Source: Anaerolineaceae bacterium (GTDB taxonomy: Bacteria; Chloroflexota; Anaerolineae; Anaerolineales; Anaerolineaceae). Taken from it: a DNA stretch of 64,000 nt. The notes under the pieces are model-generated. The model worked only from the letters and a program-made list of their open reading frames with translations. It had not been told where the DNA came from and did not search any database. The stretch spans positions 116,509 to 180,508 of the forward strand of contig JAENYZ010000006.1 in the NCBI GenBank assembly GCA_016841525.1. The letters are read 5' to 3'. Made by a program: the position numbers and the translations under genes. This document shows, piece by piece, positions 33,485-41,284 of this stretch (its first letter is position 1; each line of letters begins with the position of its first letter).

Positions 33485-33561
33485 GGTGCCTGTAGCTCAA
33501 TGGTTAGAGCGCCTCACTGTGGATGAGGAGGTTGAGGGTTCGACCCCCTTCAGGCACCCCA
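33485..33561 (+). tRNA. tRNA-His (GUG)
   Basis: The cloverleaf is complete: acceptor GTGCCTG/CAGGCAC, D-arm with GGTT, anticodon stem CCTCA/TGAGG with loop CTGTGGA and anticodon GTG at 33519-33521, and T-arm GTTCGA. G at position -1 (33485) and discriminator C73 are the tRNA-His identity elements. CCA is encoded (33559-33561). It probably shares the hisS transcript. Confidence 0.97.
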
Positions 33562-33567
33562 AAAAAG

Positions 33568-33590
33568 AAAAAGCCTGCAAGGGCTTTTTT
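33568..33590 (+). terminator. Rho-independent terminator of hisS-tRNA-His
   Basis: AAAAAGCC (33568-33575) pairs with GGCTTTTT (33582-33589) around a 6-base loop and is followed by T-rich DNA, seven bases after the tRNA CCA. Confidence 0.85.
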
Positions 33591-33623
33591 GCTTTTTAAA
33601 AATTTGATATGAACTTATCGGTT

Positions 33624-33950
33624 TTATTCTTTAGGATAATTCTTAGGGGCTGGAGCCTTGATAACCAGCAGTTCAAGCATCTCATCATGGAGATTTTGAA
33701 CGTTCATTTTGGTTTTATATGGGATTTTTAGAAGCGTCCCTCCAGGGTAAACATGCACTTCCTGGTCGTCAAGCGCTATGGAGAGTTTGCCACGAAGGAT
33801 TGTCATATACACATTTGAGTTTGATTAGTGCAGGGGCAAACCTTCGTCTTTGTTAAACAACATATGGATGTAATTGAGGTTATCATCCTGTATCACTTTT
33901 TCTACTTTTCGTTCGTTACTATTTGCGAGTGTGAATACTGTCTCGATCAT
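33624..33950 (-). pseudogene. Small cupin-domain gene interrupted by an in-frame TAA
   Basis: From an ATG at 33950 the frame encodes a 108-codon small cupin broken at codon 42 by TAA (33825-33827). The flanking sequence is LPLH-[stop]-SNSNVYMTILRG. In homologues I recall a Tyr or similar residue here (LPxHYSNSNVYMxVxRG), and a single base change TAT/TAC to TAA would explain it. The reading frame is otherwise intact to KAPAPKNYPKE. A downstream piece could start at GTG 33812, but it would lack half of the cupin barrel. Either a pseudogene or a sequencing or assembly error. Confidence 0.75.
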
Positions 33951-33987
33951 GAAAAGCTTTATCCTTCAATATTGTATCGTTTGATTT

Positions 33988-34569
33988 TTAAAGAAGATTG
34001 ATTAATTTAACCCCGCCAAAGGTCAAAATGACAGAGCTTATAAAGTACATCAGGGAGGTTGTCCATAAATAGGTCGGCATGTGTACCTGGTAAGCACCGC
34101 AAACCACACTGAATGCTCGTGCGCCGGCAGGAATGCTGCGTGCCCCAAGCATAAAAAGCGGGGAATCAACGGGCAATTTATCAAGGCCCATCGGTAAATT
34201 CGACTTAAAGTCTTCAAACGCCACCACATCGCCAACAGTTTTCCCAATTTGGTATTCGAAAAGCGCCGCAATTGTGTTGCCTAATGCTGCCACAAGCGCA
34301 GCTTGAAGAGGACCGATTAAGGCGGCAATAAATAATGTCAAAGGAATGGAGGGTAAAAATGTGAACCCGAATAAAATATAGACCAACAGGCTGATAAAGA
34401 TCGCCTGGCTTTGATTTTGCTCGATGAATACTTTAACATCCTTGAAATTAAGTTTCGTGGATCCCCAAACGGCAATTGCAAGAAGGACAAAAAGTGCAAT
34501 TAACTTAACAATATTGGTCTGGTTAAATATTTTGGGGTGACGTTCAGTCAATCTTTTTATCATCTGCAT
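33988..34569 (-). CDS. TVP38/TMEM64 (VTT-domain) membrane protein
   Basis: 193 residues with about five membrane segments. The VTT/DedA-like core LVYILFGFTFLPSIPLTLFIAALIG and FMLGARSIPAGARAFSVVCGAYQVHM are characteristic of the family. Members are undecaprenyl-phosphate or phospholipid translocases or related flippases. The frame begins MQMIKRL near 34569. It is flanked by the cupin pseudogene and a DUF1295 gene, with no clear operon. Confidence 0.85.
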   Translation of the reverse strand: MQMIKRLTERHPKIFNQTNIVKLIALFVLLAIAVWGSTKLNFKDVKVFIEQNQSQAIFISLLVYILFGFTFLPSIPLTLFIAALIGPLQAALVAALGNTIAALFEYQIGKTVGDVVAFEDFKSNLPMGLDKLPVDSPLFMLGARSIPAGARAFSVVCGAYQVHMPTYLWTTSLMYFISSVILTFGGVKLINLL

Positions 34570-34723
34570 AATATTCTGTTGTGTTTATTACCTATTGCTT
34601 TGTCCGGTAAGGATTTTTACTGAATTTATTTGTAAACGGACCGGGCACAACATTGGGTAATCCTATTATCTGAAGTAAATCTTGTCAAGTTGCACTGCTT
34701 GGATTTATTTACGGCGGGGGGAT

Positions 34724-34761
34724 AAAAAAAGTGGCAAGCCAAGAGTTAATGGGCTTACCAC
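34724..34761 (-). terminator. Rho-independent terminator of the DUF1295 gene
   Basis: A 10-bp stem (GTGGCAAGCC at 34731-34740 with GGCTTACCAC at 34752-34761, one wobble) is followed on the minus strand by seven T. It ends 24 bp beyond the stop codon of the gene starting at 35660. Confidence 0.85.
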
Positions 34762-34784
34762 CTTGTTTATTTTGATTAGACTCG

Positions 34785-35660
34785 TTATTTTCTTGGTGGC
34801 CGTGGAATGAGAATAGGCGTATTTTTCTTGTATGCCTCATAGTCTTCCTGTCCGCCCCAGCGTTTATCGGCTTTTTTCTCTAACATTGGGATGCCGCTGA
34901 TCACGGTCAATTGTATGATGACCCAAATCGGTGAGATAAGGGTTAGCAGTGCCCAACCCTTTAAAACGGGTAATGCAATCAACGCGACACCAATCCAAAT
35001 GACAATTTCACCAAAATAATTGGGATGGCGAGACCATGCCCATAAGCCTTCTGCGATGAATTTGCCTTCATTTTCTGGATTGGCTTTGAAGCGGCTTTTT
35101 TGTGCATCGGAAACCAATTCAAAGAAAAATCCGACTCCCCAGATCATAAGTCCAATAATTGCCAGCCAGCCTAATTCTTTGCGAAGGGTTGAAGTAATGG
35201 CTGCCCATGCTGCTGCCGCTGTGAATGTTACCCATAAACCCTGCAGGGTCCATGTGAGGAGGAACTTGCCAAAAGACACCTTAATTTCGTCAAAACGGCT
35301 GTCCTTACCTTCTCCTAAAACGCGGGTAAATAAGAAAGTGCCCAAGCGAGCGGACCAGACAACAATCAGGACGAGTAATAAAACTGCTCGATCATCAATG
35401 TTTGGAATAGCGAGGACAAGCAAAGTCGTCAAACTGATGTAGGTAATGGCGCCGGTCAGGTCATAAAATTTTTCTGTTTTCAACCGGTAGGCGATAACGA
35501 AAGCGATCCACTGAATCAAATATGCGCCCGCAACAGCTAAAAGCATCAGGGAAATGCCGCCAAGCTGTGCGCCTCCCTGGCTGCCTGCAATCCCTACACC
35601 TACCCCGACCAGTACTGCTAATAATGACCCTATTAAGGATTTTAATAATGAATTTTCCAT
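34785..35660 (-). CDS. DUF1295 / steroid 5-alpha-reductase-like membrane protein
   Basis: 291 residues with about six membrane helices. The C-terminal part has WSRHPNYFGEIVIWIGVAL, the hallmark of the DUF1295/isoprenylcysteine-methyltransferase-like group, and a following TVISGIPMLEKKADKRWGG. Homologues bind NADPH or SAM and act on lipids. No neighbour indicates the substrate. Confidence 0.85.
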   Translation of the reverse strand: MENSLLKSLIGSLLAVLVGVGVGIAGSQGGAQLGGISLMLLAVAGAYLIQWIAFVIAYRLKTEKFYDLTGAITYISLTTLLVLAIPNIDDRAVLLLVLIVVWSARLGTFLFTRVLGEGKDSRFDEIKVSFGKFLLTWTLQGLWVTFTAAAAWAAITSTLRKELGWLAIIGLMIWGVGFFFELVSDAQKSRFKANPENEGKFIAEGLWAWSRHPNYFGEIVIWIGVALIALPVLKGWALLTLISPIWVIIQLTVISGIPMLEKKADKRWGGQEDYEAYKKNTPILIPRPPRK

Positions 35661-35802
35661 TTTTTTCTCTCCATAATCTGAAAATGAATAAATTTATGTT
35701 TTATGATTGATATATTTATTGTACACTGTGCCAGCAAAACGATGTCAAGTTGTAGAAGGATTTCTTTTGCCAGATCGATATATCGGAGGAAATCAAGTTT
35801 TG

Positions 35803-35831
35803 TTGACAAAAAAATTCTCTAATGAGATACT
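35803..35831 (+). promoter_or_regulatory. Promoter of SAM hydrolase/ECF operon, giving a leaderless mRNA
   Basis: TTGACA (35803-35808), 17 bp, GATACT (35826-35831). The ATG of the next gene is at 35838, seven bases past the -10 box, so transcription would start at or next to the ATG. No Shine-Dalgarno precedes the ATG. Confidence 0.6.
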
Positions 35832-35837
35832 AGGGGC

Positions 35838-36632
35838 ATGAAAACAACAATCTCATTGACAACGGATTTTGGCAACCAGGATGGCTTCGTTGGGGTCATG
35901 AAAGGTGTGATTTGGGGTATTGCACCTGATGCGCATGTCGCAGATATCACCCACGACATTCCGCCACAAAATATTCGATTGGGCGCTTATGCACTGTGGC
36001 GGGTTGTACCTTATTTCCCACCTGGCAGTGTTCACATCGCGGTGATTGATCCAGGTGTGGGTACGCAAAGGCGTCCGATAGGATTGAAAATAGGCGAGCA
36101 GCAATTCATTGTTCCTGATAATGGCTTGATCACACCAATTTTGGAAGAGGGGGAGCGCTCAGGGAAAAGAATCGAAATGGTTCATCTCAATAATCCAAAA
36201 TACTGGCTTGAAAATGTCAGCCATACATTTCACGGTCGGGATATTTTTGCTCCTACCGGTGCGCATTTAGCTGCAGGGGTACCTATAGAAAATTTAGGCG
36301 ATCCAATCGAGGATCCTGTCAGGATTGATTTTTCTCATCCGATTAAAAGGGACTATGGTTGGGAGGCGCACATCACGATCATTGATGTATTCGGAAATTT
36401 GACGACAGATTTACCTGCAGAAGCAGTTTTGGGCGCTGATGATGTTAAAATTCGTTTGGGAGATCATTCTATTGATGGACTTGTTTATTCTTATGGGCAC
36501 CGCCCGCAAGGCGAGCTGGTAGCCCTGGTGGATAGTGAAAATTTCATCGAGATTGGGGCTGTTAACGGCAGCGCTGCTCAAGTCACAGGGGCAAAAATTG
36601 GGAATAAAGTTGAGGTTATTCTGAATGGGTAA
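35838..36632 (+). CDS. SAM hydrolase / SAM-dependent hydroxide adenosyltransferase (DUF62)
   Basis: 264 residues. LTTDFGNQDGFVGVMKGV begins the SAM-binding N-domain, and VIDPGVGTQRRPIGLKIGEQQFIVPDNGL is the conserved core. DUF62 enzymes cleave SAM with water to adenosine and methionine. The start is taken as the ATG at 35838, which is nearly at the predicted transcription start. The ATG of the ECF ATPase overlaps its end by eight bases, so SAM or adenosine metabolism is coupled to the transporter. Confidence 0.93.
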   Translation: MKTTISLTTDFGNQDGFVGVMKGVIWGIAPDAHVADITHDIPPQNIRLGAYALWRVVPYFPPGSVHIAVIDPGVGTQRRPIGLKIGEQQFIVPDNGLITPILEEGERSGKRIEMVHLNNPKYWLENVSHTFHGRDIFAPTGAHLAAGVPIENLGDPIEDPVRIDFSHPIKRDYGWEAHITIIDVFGNLTTDLPAEAVLGADDVKIRLGDHSIDGLVYSYGHRPQGELVALVDSENFIEIGAVNGSAAQVTGAKIGNKVEVILNG

Positions 36633-38250
36633 GGTGAAACCATTACCACTGTCCATCAAGGACCTCAGCTTTCAATACAATTCACGAACTACCCCGGCGA
36701 TCAAGCACATCAGCTTTGATGTCAATCCCGGGGAAGTGTTGTTAATTGCGGGGTCCAGCGGCTGTGGAAAAACGACATTAATGCGCTGCATCAACGGCTT
36801 GATCCCAAATGCCTATCATGGCGAGATCACAGGTGACATTGAATTATTCGGGAAATCTGTCTTTGACATGGAAATGTCAGAGATCTCCCAGGAAGTGGGG
36901 ACAGTACTTCAAGACCCGGAACGCCAAATTTTAGGGACTTACGTGTTAAACGATGTCGCTTTTGGCCTTGAGAGCCTGGGGATGCCGACCGAGAAAATTT
37001 TACCAAGAGTGGACCAGGCGCTCGAAAAGATGGGTATTCTCTATCTTCGTGACAGAGAAACATTTGGCACCTCCGGCGGTGAAAAACAAAAAATTGCACT
37101 GGCAGGTGTGCTGGCGATGCAGCCCAGAATTTTGCTGCTGGATGAGCCCCTGGCAAGTCTTGACCCGGCTTCTGCAACGGAAGCCCTTCAGATTTTTCGG
37201 CAGTTGGCGGATGAAGGTCTCTCGGTGATGATTGTGGAGCATCGCGTTGAGGATGTGCTGGCAATCAACCCCGAGAGGGTCATTTATATGGATGAGGGCG
37301 AGATCACCTATGATGGCGATCGGCAGGACATGATGGAAGTTGTCGATTACACACGGATCAAACTACCGGCGGAGGTTGTGCTCAGACGGGCAAAAAATGA
37401 ACCGCCGCCAGAATTTCAACCCTTTTTAAAGCCGCAAGAAGAGGATTCGGAATTGCTGGTTGAATTTGAAGGTGTTCATTTTCAATATGATGAAGATTTA
37501 CCTTTTGTGCTTCATGATATCAAATTTAAGATCAATAAAGGGGATATCATCGCCATATTAGGGCATAATGGCTCTGGCAAGACAACCATGGTCAAACATG
37601 CCTTGGGATTATTGAAACCTTCACAGGGTCATGTTTACCTGGAGGGTAATGATACAAGGGATATCACGGTTGCTACTGCAGCGAAATCTGTTGGTTATGT
37701 ATTCCAGAGCCCGACTCAGATGTTGTTTGCACCGACGGTAGGGGATGAACTGGCATTCGGTCCCAAAAATCTCGGGTTTTCAAAGCCTGAAATTCAAGAG
37801 AGCGTCAAATGGGCGATTGAAACCGTACATTTAGAGGAGGAACTGGATACGCCGCCGCTTGCTCTCTCCTTTGGTCAGCAAAAAAGGATCAGCATTGCTT
37901 CGGTGCTCTCAATGCGTTCACGGCTTTTAATGATGGATGAGCCAACCGCAGGGCAGGATTACTGGAATTATCGGGCTTTTATGGATGCAATTCTGCAAAT
38001 GCCCGGGTTTGACAGCATCGTATTCATCACCCATGACCTTGACCTGGCTCTAATCTACGCCAATCGTATTATGATCTTATATGATGGACAAATTGTTGAA
38101 GATGGTTCGCCGCCAGAGGTTTTAAGGGACAAAGACCAATTAATTAAATATCGCATATTACCGACTTCTTTACTCAAGATAAATCAGCAGTACCTGCCAA
38201 AAACTGGCAGTTTTTATCGCGCCGAAACCCTGGCTCACAGGATCGGTTAA
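36625..38250 (+). CDS. Fused double ATPase of an ECF-type transporter
   Basis: 541 residues containing two ABC ATPases. The first has GSSGCGKTT (about 44-52), TSGGEKQKIALAG and ILLLDEPLASLD; the second has GHNGSGKTT (about 312-320), LSFGQQKRISIAS and LLMMDEPTAGQD. This is an EcfA-EcfA' fusion, as in YkoD-like or other group I transporters. With the S and T subunits downstream it imports a vitamin-like or nucleoside-like substrate. The fusion is normal for the family. Confidence 0.93.
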   Translation: MGKVKPLPLSIKDLSFQYNSRTTPAIKHISFDVNPGEVLLIAGSSGCGKTTLMRCINGLIPNAYHGEITGDIELFGKSVFDMEMSEISQEVGTVLQDPERQILGTYVLNDVAFGLESLGMPTEKILPRVDQALEKMGILYLRDRETFGTSGGEKQKIALAGVLAMQPRILLLDEPLASLDPASATEALQIFRQLADEGLSVMIVEHRVEDVLAINPERVIYMDEGEITYDGDRQDMMEVVDYTRIKLPAEVVLRRAKNEPPPEFQPFLKPQEEDSELLVEFEGVHFQYDEDLPFVLHDIKFKINKGDIIAILGHNGSGKTTMVKHALGLLKPSQGHVYLEGNDTRDITVATAAKSVGYVFQSPTQMLFAPTVGDELAFGPKNLGFSKPEIQESVKWAIETVHLEEELDTPPLALSFGQQKRISIASVLSMRSRLLMMDEPTAGQDYWNYRAFMDAILQMPGFDSIVFITHDLDLALIYANRIMILYDGQIVEDGSPPEVLRDKDQLIKYRILPTSLLKINQQYLPKTGSFYRAETLAHRIG

Positions 38251-38301
38251 ATTTATTGCAGTCTGTTTATCTAATCTATTTTTCAGTAAAAGGAGCTTAA
38301 A

Positions 38302-38859
38302 ATGGAAGAAAAAAAGAAATCAATATGGAAGTTTGGAACGCGTGAAGTGGTCTTCGCCGCAATTGGCGCTGCCCTTTACGCCGTCCTGGGGTATGCAACC
38401 AACATGCTGCAGCTCCCGGGCGCTGGGAATGTCTCCATCCGACCAGCGGTTGTCATCCCGATGTTCTTCGGGATTGCCTTCGGTCCGATCGTTGGCTTCA
38501 TTTCCGGTTTTGTTGGCAATATCCTGGCTGATCTGCTCAGCGGCTGGGGATTCTGGTTCTGGTGGGATCTTGGAAACGGCCTGATGGGGCTGGTCCCCGG
38601 GTTGTTTGCAGGCATGATTGTGGATTACAAAGCTGTCAAATCCCTCTTGCTGGGTGAACTATCGGTTATTCTGGGCTCTGGTGTTGGCATGGGCGTCGCC
38701 TCGCTTTCCGAGATGTGGGTCTCAGGTGCGGATATGAATACCGTCATCTTTGCGAACTTTATCCCATCCTTTGTGTCGAATATTGTCAACGGCTTGATCT
38801 TGCTGCCAATTTTGATGGTTGCTTATGCTGCTGTTGTCCAAAGGTCGGGCCGCAGTTAA
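38302..38859 (+). CDS. ECF transporter S component (substrate-binding membrane subunit)
   Basis: 185 residues, about six helices. The N-terminus REVVFAAIGAALYAVLGYATNMLQLPGAGNVSIRPAVVIPMFFGIAFGP is a typical S-component layout. The substrate is not decided by sequence here. Position next to a SAM hydrolase suggests a methionine-, adenosine- or SAM-related ligand, but this is inference. GGAG lies ahead of the ATG. The gene is visibly more GC-rich than the neighbouring Suf and hydrogenase genes. Confidence 0.85.
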   Translation: MEEKKKSIWKFGTREVVFAAIGAALYAVLGYATNMLQLPGAGNVSIRPAVVIPMFFGIAFGPIVGFISGFVGNILADLLSGWGFWFWWDLGNGLMGLVPGLFAGMIVDYKAVKSLLLGELSVILGSGVGMGVASLSEMWVSGADMNTVIFANFIPSFVSNIVNGLILLPILMVAYAAVVQRSGRS

Positions 38860-38875
38860 TTCATTTTCACTGACA

Positions 38876-38904
38876 CCAGCAGGCTGAGATTTTCAGCCTG
38901 CTGG
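38876..38904. repeat. Strong hairpin between ecfS and ecfT
   Basis: CCAGCAGGCTGA (38876-38887) and TCAGCCTGCTGG (38893-38904) form a perfect 12-bp stem with a 5-base loop in the 72-bp spacer. A weak T-rich tail (CATCCTTTT) follows, so partial termination or mRNA processing is possible. Confidence 0.55.
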
Positions 38905-38931
38905 CATCCTTTTCCGAATGTATAAGAAGTT

Positions 38932-39810
38932 ATGCTGATCAGCTGGCGTTACAAATACCGAAATAGCATCATGGATAAAATCGATCCCCGGGCTCGGTGG
39001 ATTTTTTCCTTTGCCTTCCTGCTGTCTGCTACCATGTTTTGGAATGCCTCATTTTTATTTATCTTTTTTACACTTGCAGTCATCTGGTATTCCTTTGGAA
39101 AGACAAAGTGGAAGGAAACGCGGCACGGCTGGTTCTTGGTCAGCATCATGCTTTTTTCAATGATCGTGATCAATACCATCATTACCGGCGGCGGTGCTGG
39201 CGGGGTGGTCCCGCCCGGTGGGCGTGTGATATGGCCCCAGCAATTTACTGTCCCTTTGTTGAATTGGGAGATCAATTTTGGGCTGACCGTTGAGCGCTTA
39301 TGGTTTTCACTGTGCCAATTGATGCGACTTGGCGGGATTTCCCTGATATTTCTGCTGATCCCTTACACGATGGATTCGCGGGCGTACGGCGCGACATTTC
39401 ACGGATTAGGAATGCCGGACAGTGTTGCTTACACCATGGAACTTGCCATACGATTTATCCCAACCCTGGCAAGGGATTTGTCTGTGACGCTGGATGCGCA
39501 AAAGGCAAGGGGGTATGAAATTGAGAAGGTCAAAGGCGGCATATTCAAGAAGATTGCCCGAATTGCGCCCTTGCTGGTGCCGGTGACGATGAACGCCATT
39601 ATCGGCAGCGAGGATGTGGCAAACGCAATGGACTTGCGCTGCTTCGGTCAGGCAAAACGAACCTGGATATACCCGTTGGAATATCATTGGTGGGATTATT
39701 TCCTGATCGGATTCAGTGCTCTGATGCTGGTTGGCAGCATTATTGCTGCCCATGTCTTGAATTTAGGCGGCTTCTGGACCCCTGAGTGGTTTCTGAATTT
39801 GTTTGTTTAG
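38932..39810 (+). CDS. ecfT: EcfT, ECF transporter transmembrane subunit
   Basis: 292 residues with about five helices. MDKIDPRARWIFSFAFLL starts the domain, and the two coupling motifs appear as LDAQKARGYEIEK and MDLRCFGQAKR (A-R-G type motifs that contact the ATPases). It transmits ATPase motion to the S component. It is the last gene of the operon; no clear terminator follows within the 268-bp spacer. Confidence 0.92.
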   Translation: MLISWRYKYRNSIMDKIDPRARWIFSFAFLLSATMFWNASFLFIFFTLAVIWYSFGKTKWKETRHGWFLVSIMLFSMIVINTIITGGGAGGVVPPGGRVIWPQQFTVPLLNWEINFGLTVERLWFSLCQLMRLGGISLIFLLIPYTMDSRAYGATFHGLGMPDSVAYTMELAIRFIPTLARDLSVTLDAQKARGYEIEKVKGGIFKKIARIAPLLVPVTMNAIIGSEDVANAMDLRCFGQAKRTWIYPLEYHWWDYFLIGFSALMLVGSIIAAHVLNLGGFWTPEWFLNLFV

Positions 39811-40078
39811 TTCTTTGGAAAACAAAATCTTCATAATTTGATTAATTTTTTAACATTTATCTACGACTTAAAAAATAGAAACATGATGATGTATTTGGGG
39901 GGAGGGGCTTTAACCCGAATAACATTTATAGAAAGAGATAATTTGTAAAGCAGATTTTAAAAGAATTAATTAAAAGAATGTGTTTTAGTTAATTAATATT
40001 TACTCATGATGAGTCTATCGGCCTAAAGGCCTCACTCCAAAAATCATTCTAAATTTTCTTTAGTCAATTTTCACCATT
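39811..40078. other. Convergent intergenic region
   Basis: About 268 bp between ecfT and the leftward AlaDH-like gene. It is AT-rich, with a short GGCCTAAAGGCC hairpin near 40021-40032. I see no ORF, RNA or strong terminator. Confidence 0.55.
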
Positions 40079-41194
40079 TTACTCTCTCCAATACTTCAAC
40101 ATCCCCCTGGCAAGAGCACGTTCGTGGAATCCGCCGCCAGGATTGATATTATCGACCCCACCAACAGACACAAGCCGGCGCAATAAGGGCGAAATCTGGT
40201 TGCCGTAGCGCAGCATGCAGGCACGGGGGTGAATGCCCGGCCAGGAATAACAGGAAACAACCCAGCGTCTGAACCGTGTGCTGATTTCCTTGGGAATGTT
40301 CTCCCAGGCTGAGTCGTCAGGCGAAAAAATGTATTGGTCCAGATCGCCCTGTGGGATGCCTTCGATGCCCTTGACTTCGTAAGGTTTTCGTTGAAAGTCA
40401 TAGGGATCAACGGAAAGGTCGAGAATCACAGCGTTTTCAGGCATTAGAGCTAAATATTTATTTGGGATGATAATTTGCGATGGATTTGACCTTTGTGTGG
40501 CGTCAATCAACAAGTTGGTGGAGGAGAGTAATTTCTTTAATTGATCTTTGTGTGCAGTGAGGTCGTAATCGACAACCCGGAGGATGTTCCCGGGAACCTT
40601 ATTGTTTGCATACGCTGACCATATTTCGGGATTGCCATAACGGATCGCAGCCTGAACGGCATGTGTGCCAACGCCGCCAGAGCCCAGCAAGGTGATTTGT
40701 AAGGGATCACGATTGGGGGAATCTAAACCAGGCATGATTTGATGCAATACCTGGAAGGCAACCTCACATCCGTTCCAAGCGACAGATCGTAGGTTCTCCA
40801 CCAGCCTTTGCCCATTGTCGTCTAGGATGGTGTCTAAAGAGATCGCTTCAATGCCTCGCTCCTTCAAGAAGGCACGTCGCTCTGGGCGGGTGGGGAAGTG
40901 ACACATCGACATCAGGCAGCTTTTTGGCGGCATCTTCTCGAGATACTTTTCAGGAGGGTAACGCAGGACGAGCACAAAATTTTGAGCATAGACTTCTTCA
41001 GCTGAGCCGAACAAAACATTTGGTGATTTCGCATAGTAATCGCTTTCAATACCCAAGCCTTCGCCATAACCATCTTCAAGAAAGACAGTTTTGAAGAATC
41101 TGCTCATTTTGCTGACAAAATCCGGTAAAAACGCCCGAACTTCACCTTGCTCTGCGTGGATGATTCCCAGTCCCAGTGTGAATTCTTTGTCCAT
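40079..41194 (-). CDS. Alanine dehydrogenase/PNT-family (lysine-ketoglutarate reductase-like) NAD-binding protein
   Basis: 371 residues. The N-terminal AlaDh/PNT-type substrate domain is followed by a Rossmann domain with LLGSGGVGTHAVQAA (about 170-184). The C-terminal third has GVDNINPGGGFHERALARGMLKYW. It is not a canonical alanine dehydrogenase (which has a KVG-motif and other features). It is better described as a divergent AlaDh/PNT or saccharopine-dehydrogenase-like oxidoreductase of unknown substrate. GAGGGG precedes the ATG. It is monocistronic. Confidence 0.7.
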   Translation of the reverse strand: MDKEFTLGLGIIHAEQGEVRAFLPDFVSKMSRFFKTVFLEDGYGEGLGIESDYYAKSPNVLFGSAEEVYAQNFVLVLRYPPEKYLEKMPPKSCLMSMCHFPTRPERRAFLKERGIEAISLDTILDDNGQRLVENLRSVAWNGCEVAFQVLHQIMPGLDSPNRDPLQITLLGSGGVGTHAVQAAIRYGNPEIWSAYANNKVPGNILRVVDYDLTAHKDQLKKLLSSTNLLIDATQRSNPSQIIIPNKYLALMPENAVILDLSVDPYDFQRKPYEVKGIEGIPQGDLDQYIFSPDDSAWENIPKEISTRFRRWVVSCYSWPGIHPRACMLRYGNQISPLLRRLVSVGGVDNINPGGGFHERALARGMLKYWRE

Positions 41195-41284
41195 AAAGCC
41201 CCTCGTTCAATAAATTTGGGTTCTTATTAAAGATACTTCATAATTAATGAGGAGACAAAACTAAATTAAAGAAAGGTCCTAGTG

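Noticed and set aside
33812..33827. Selenocysteine or other recoding at the cupin stop
   Set aside because: The codon is TAA, not TGA or TAG, so it is treated as a nonsense mutation or sequence error.
35794..35840. Short upstream peptide frame after a GGAGGA sequence, ending in TGA over the SAM hydrolase ATG
   Set aside because: The promoter -35 and -10 boxes lie inside it, so it would not be in the main transcript; kept only as a remote possibility.
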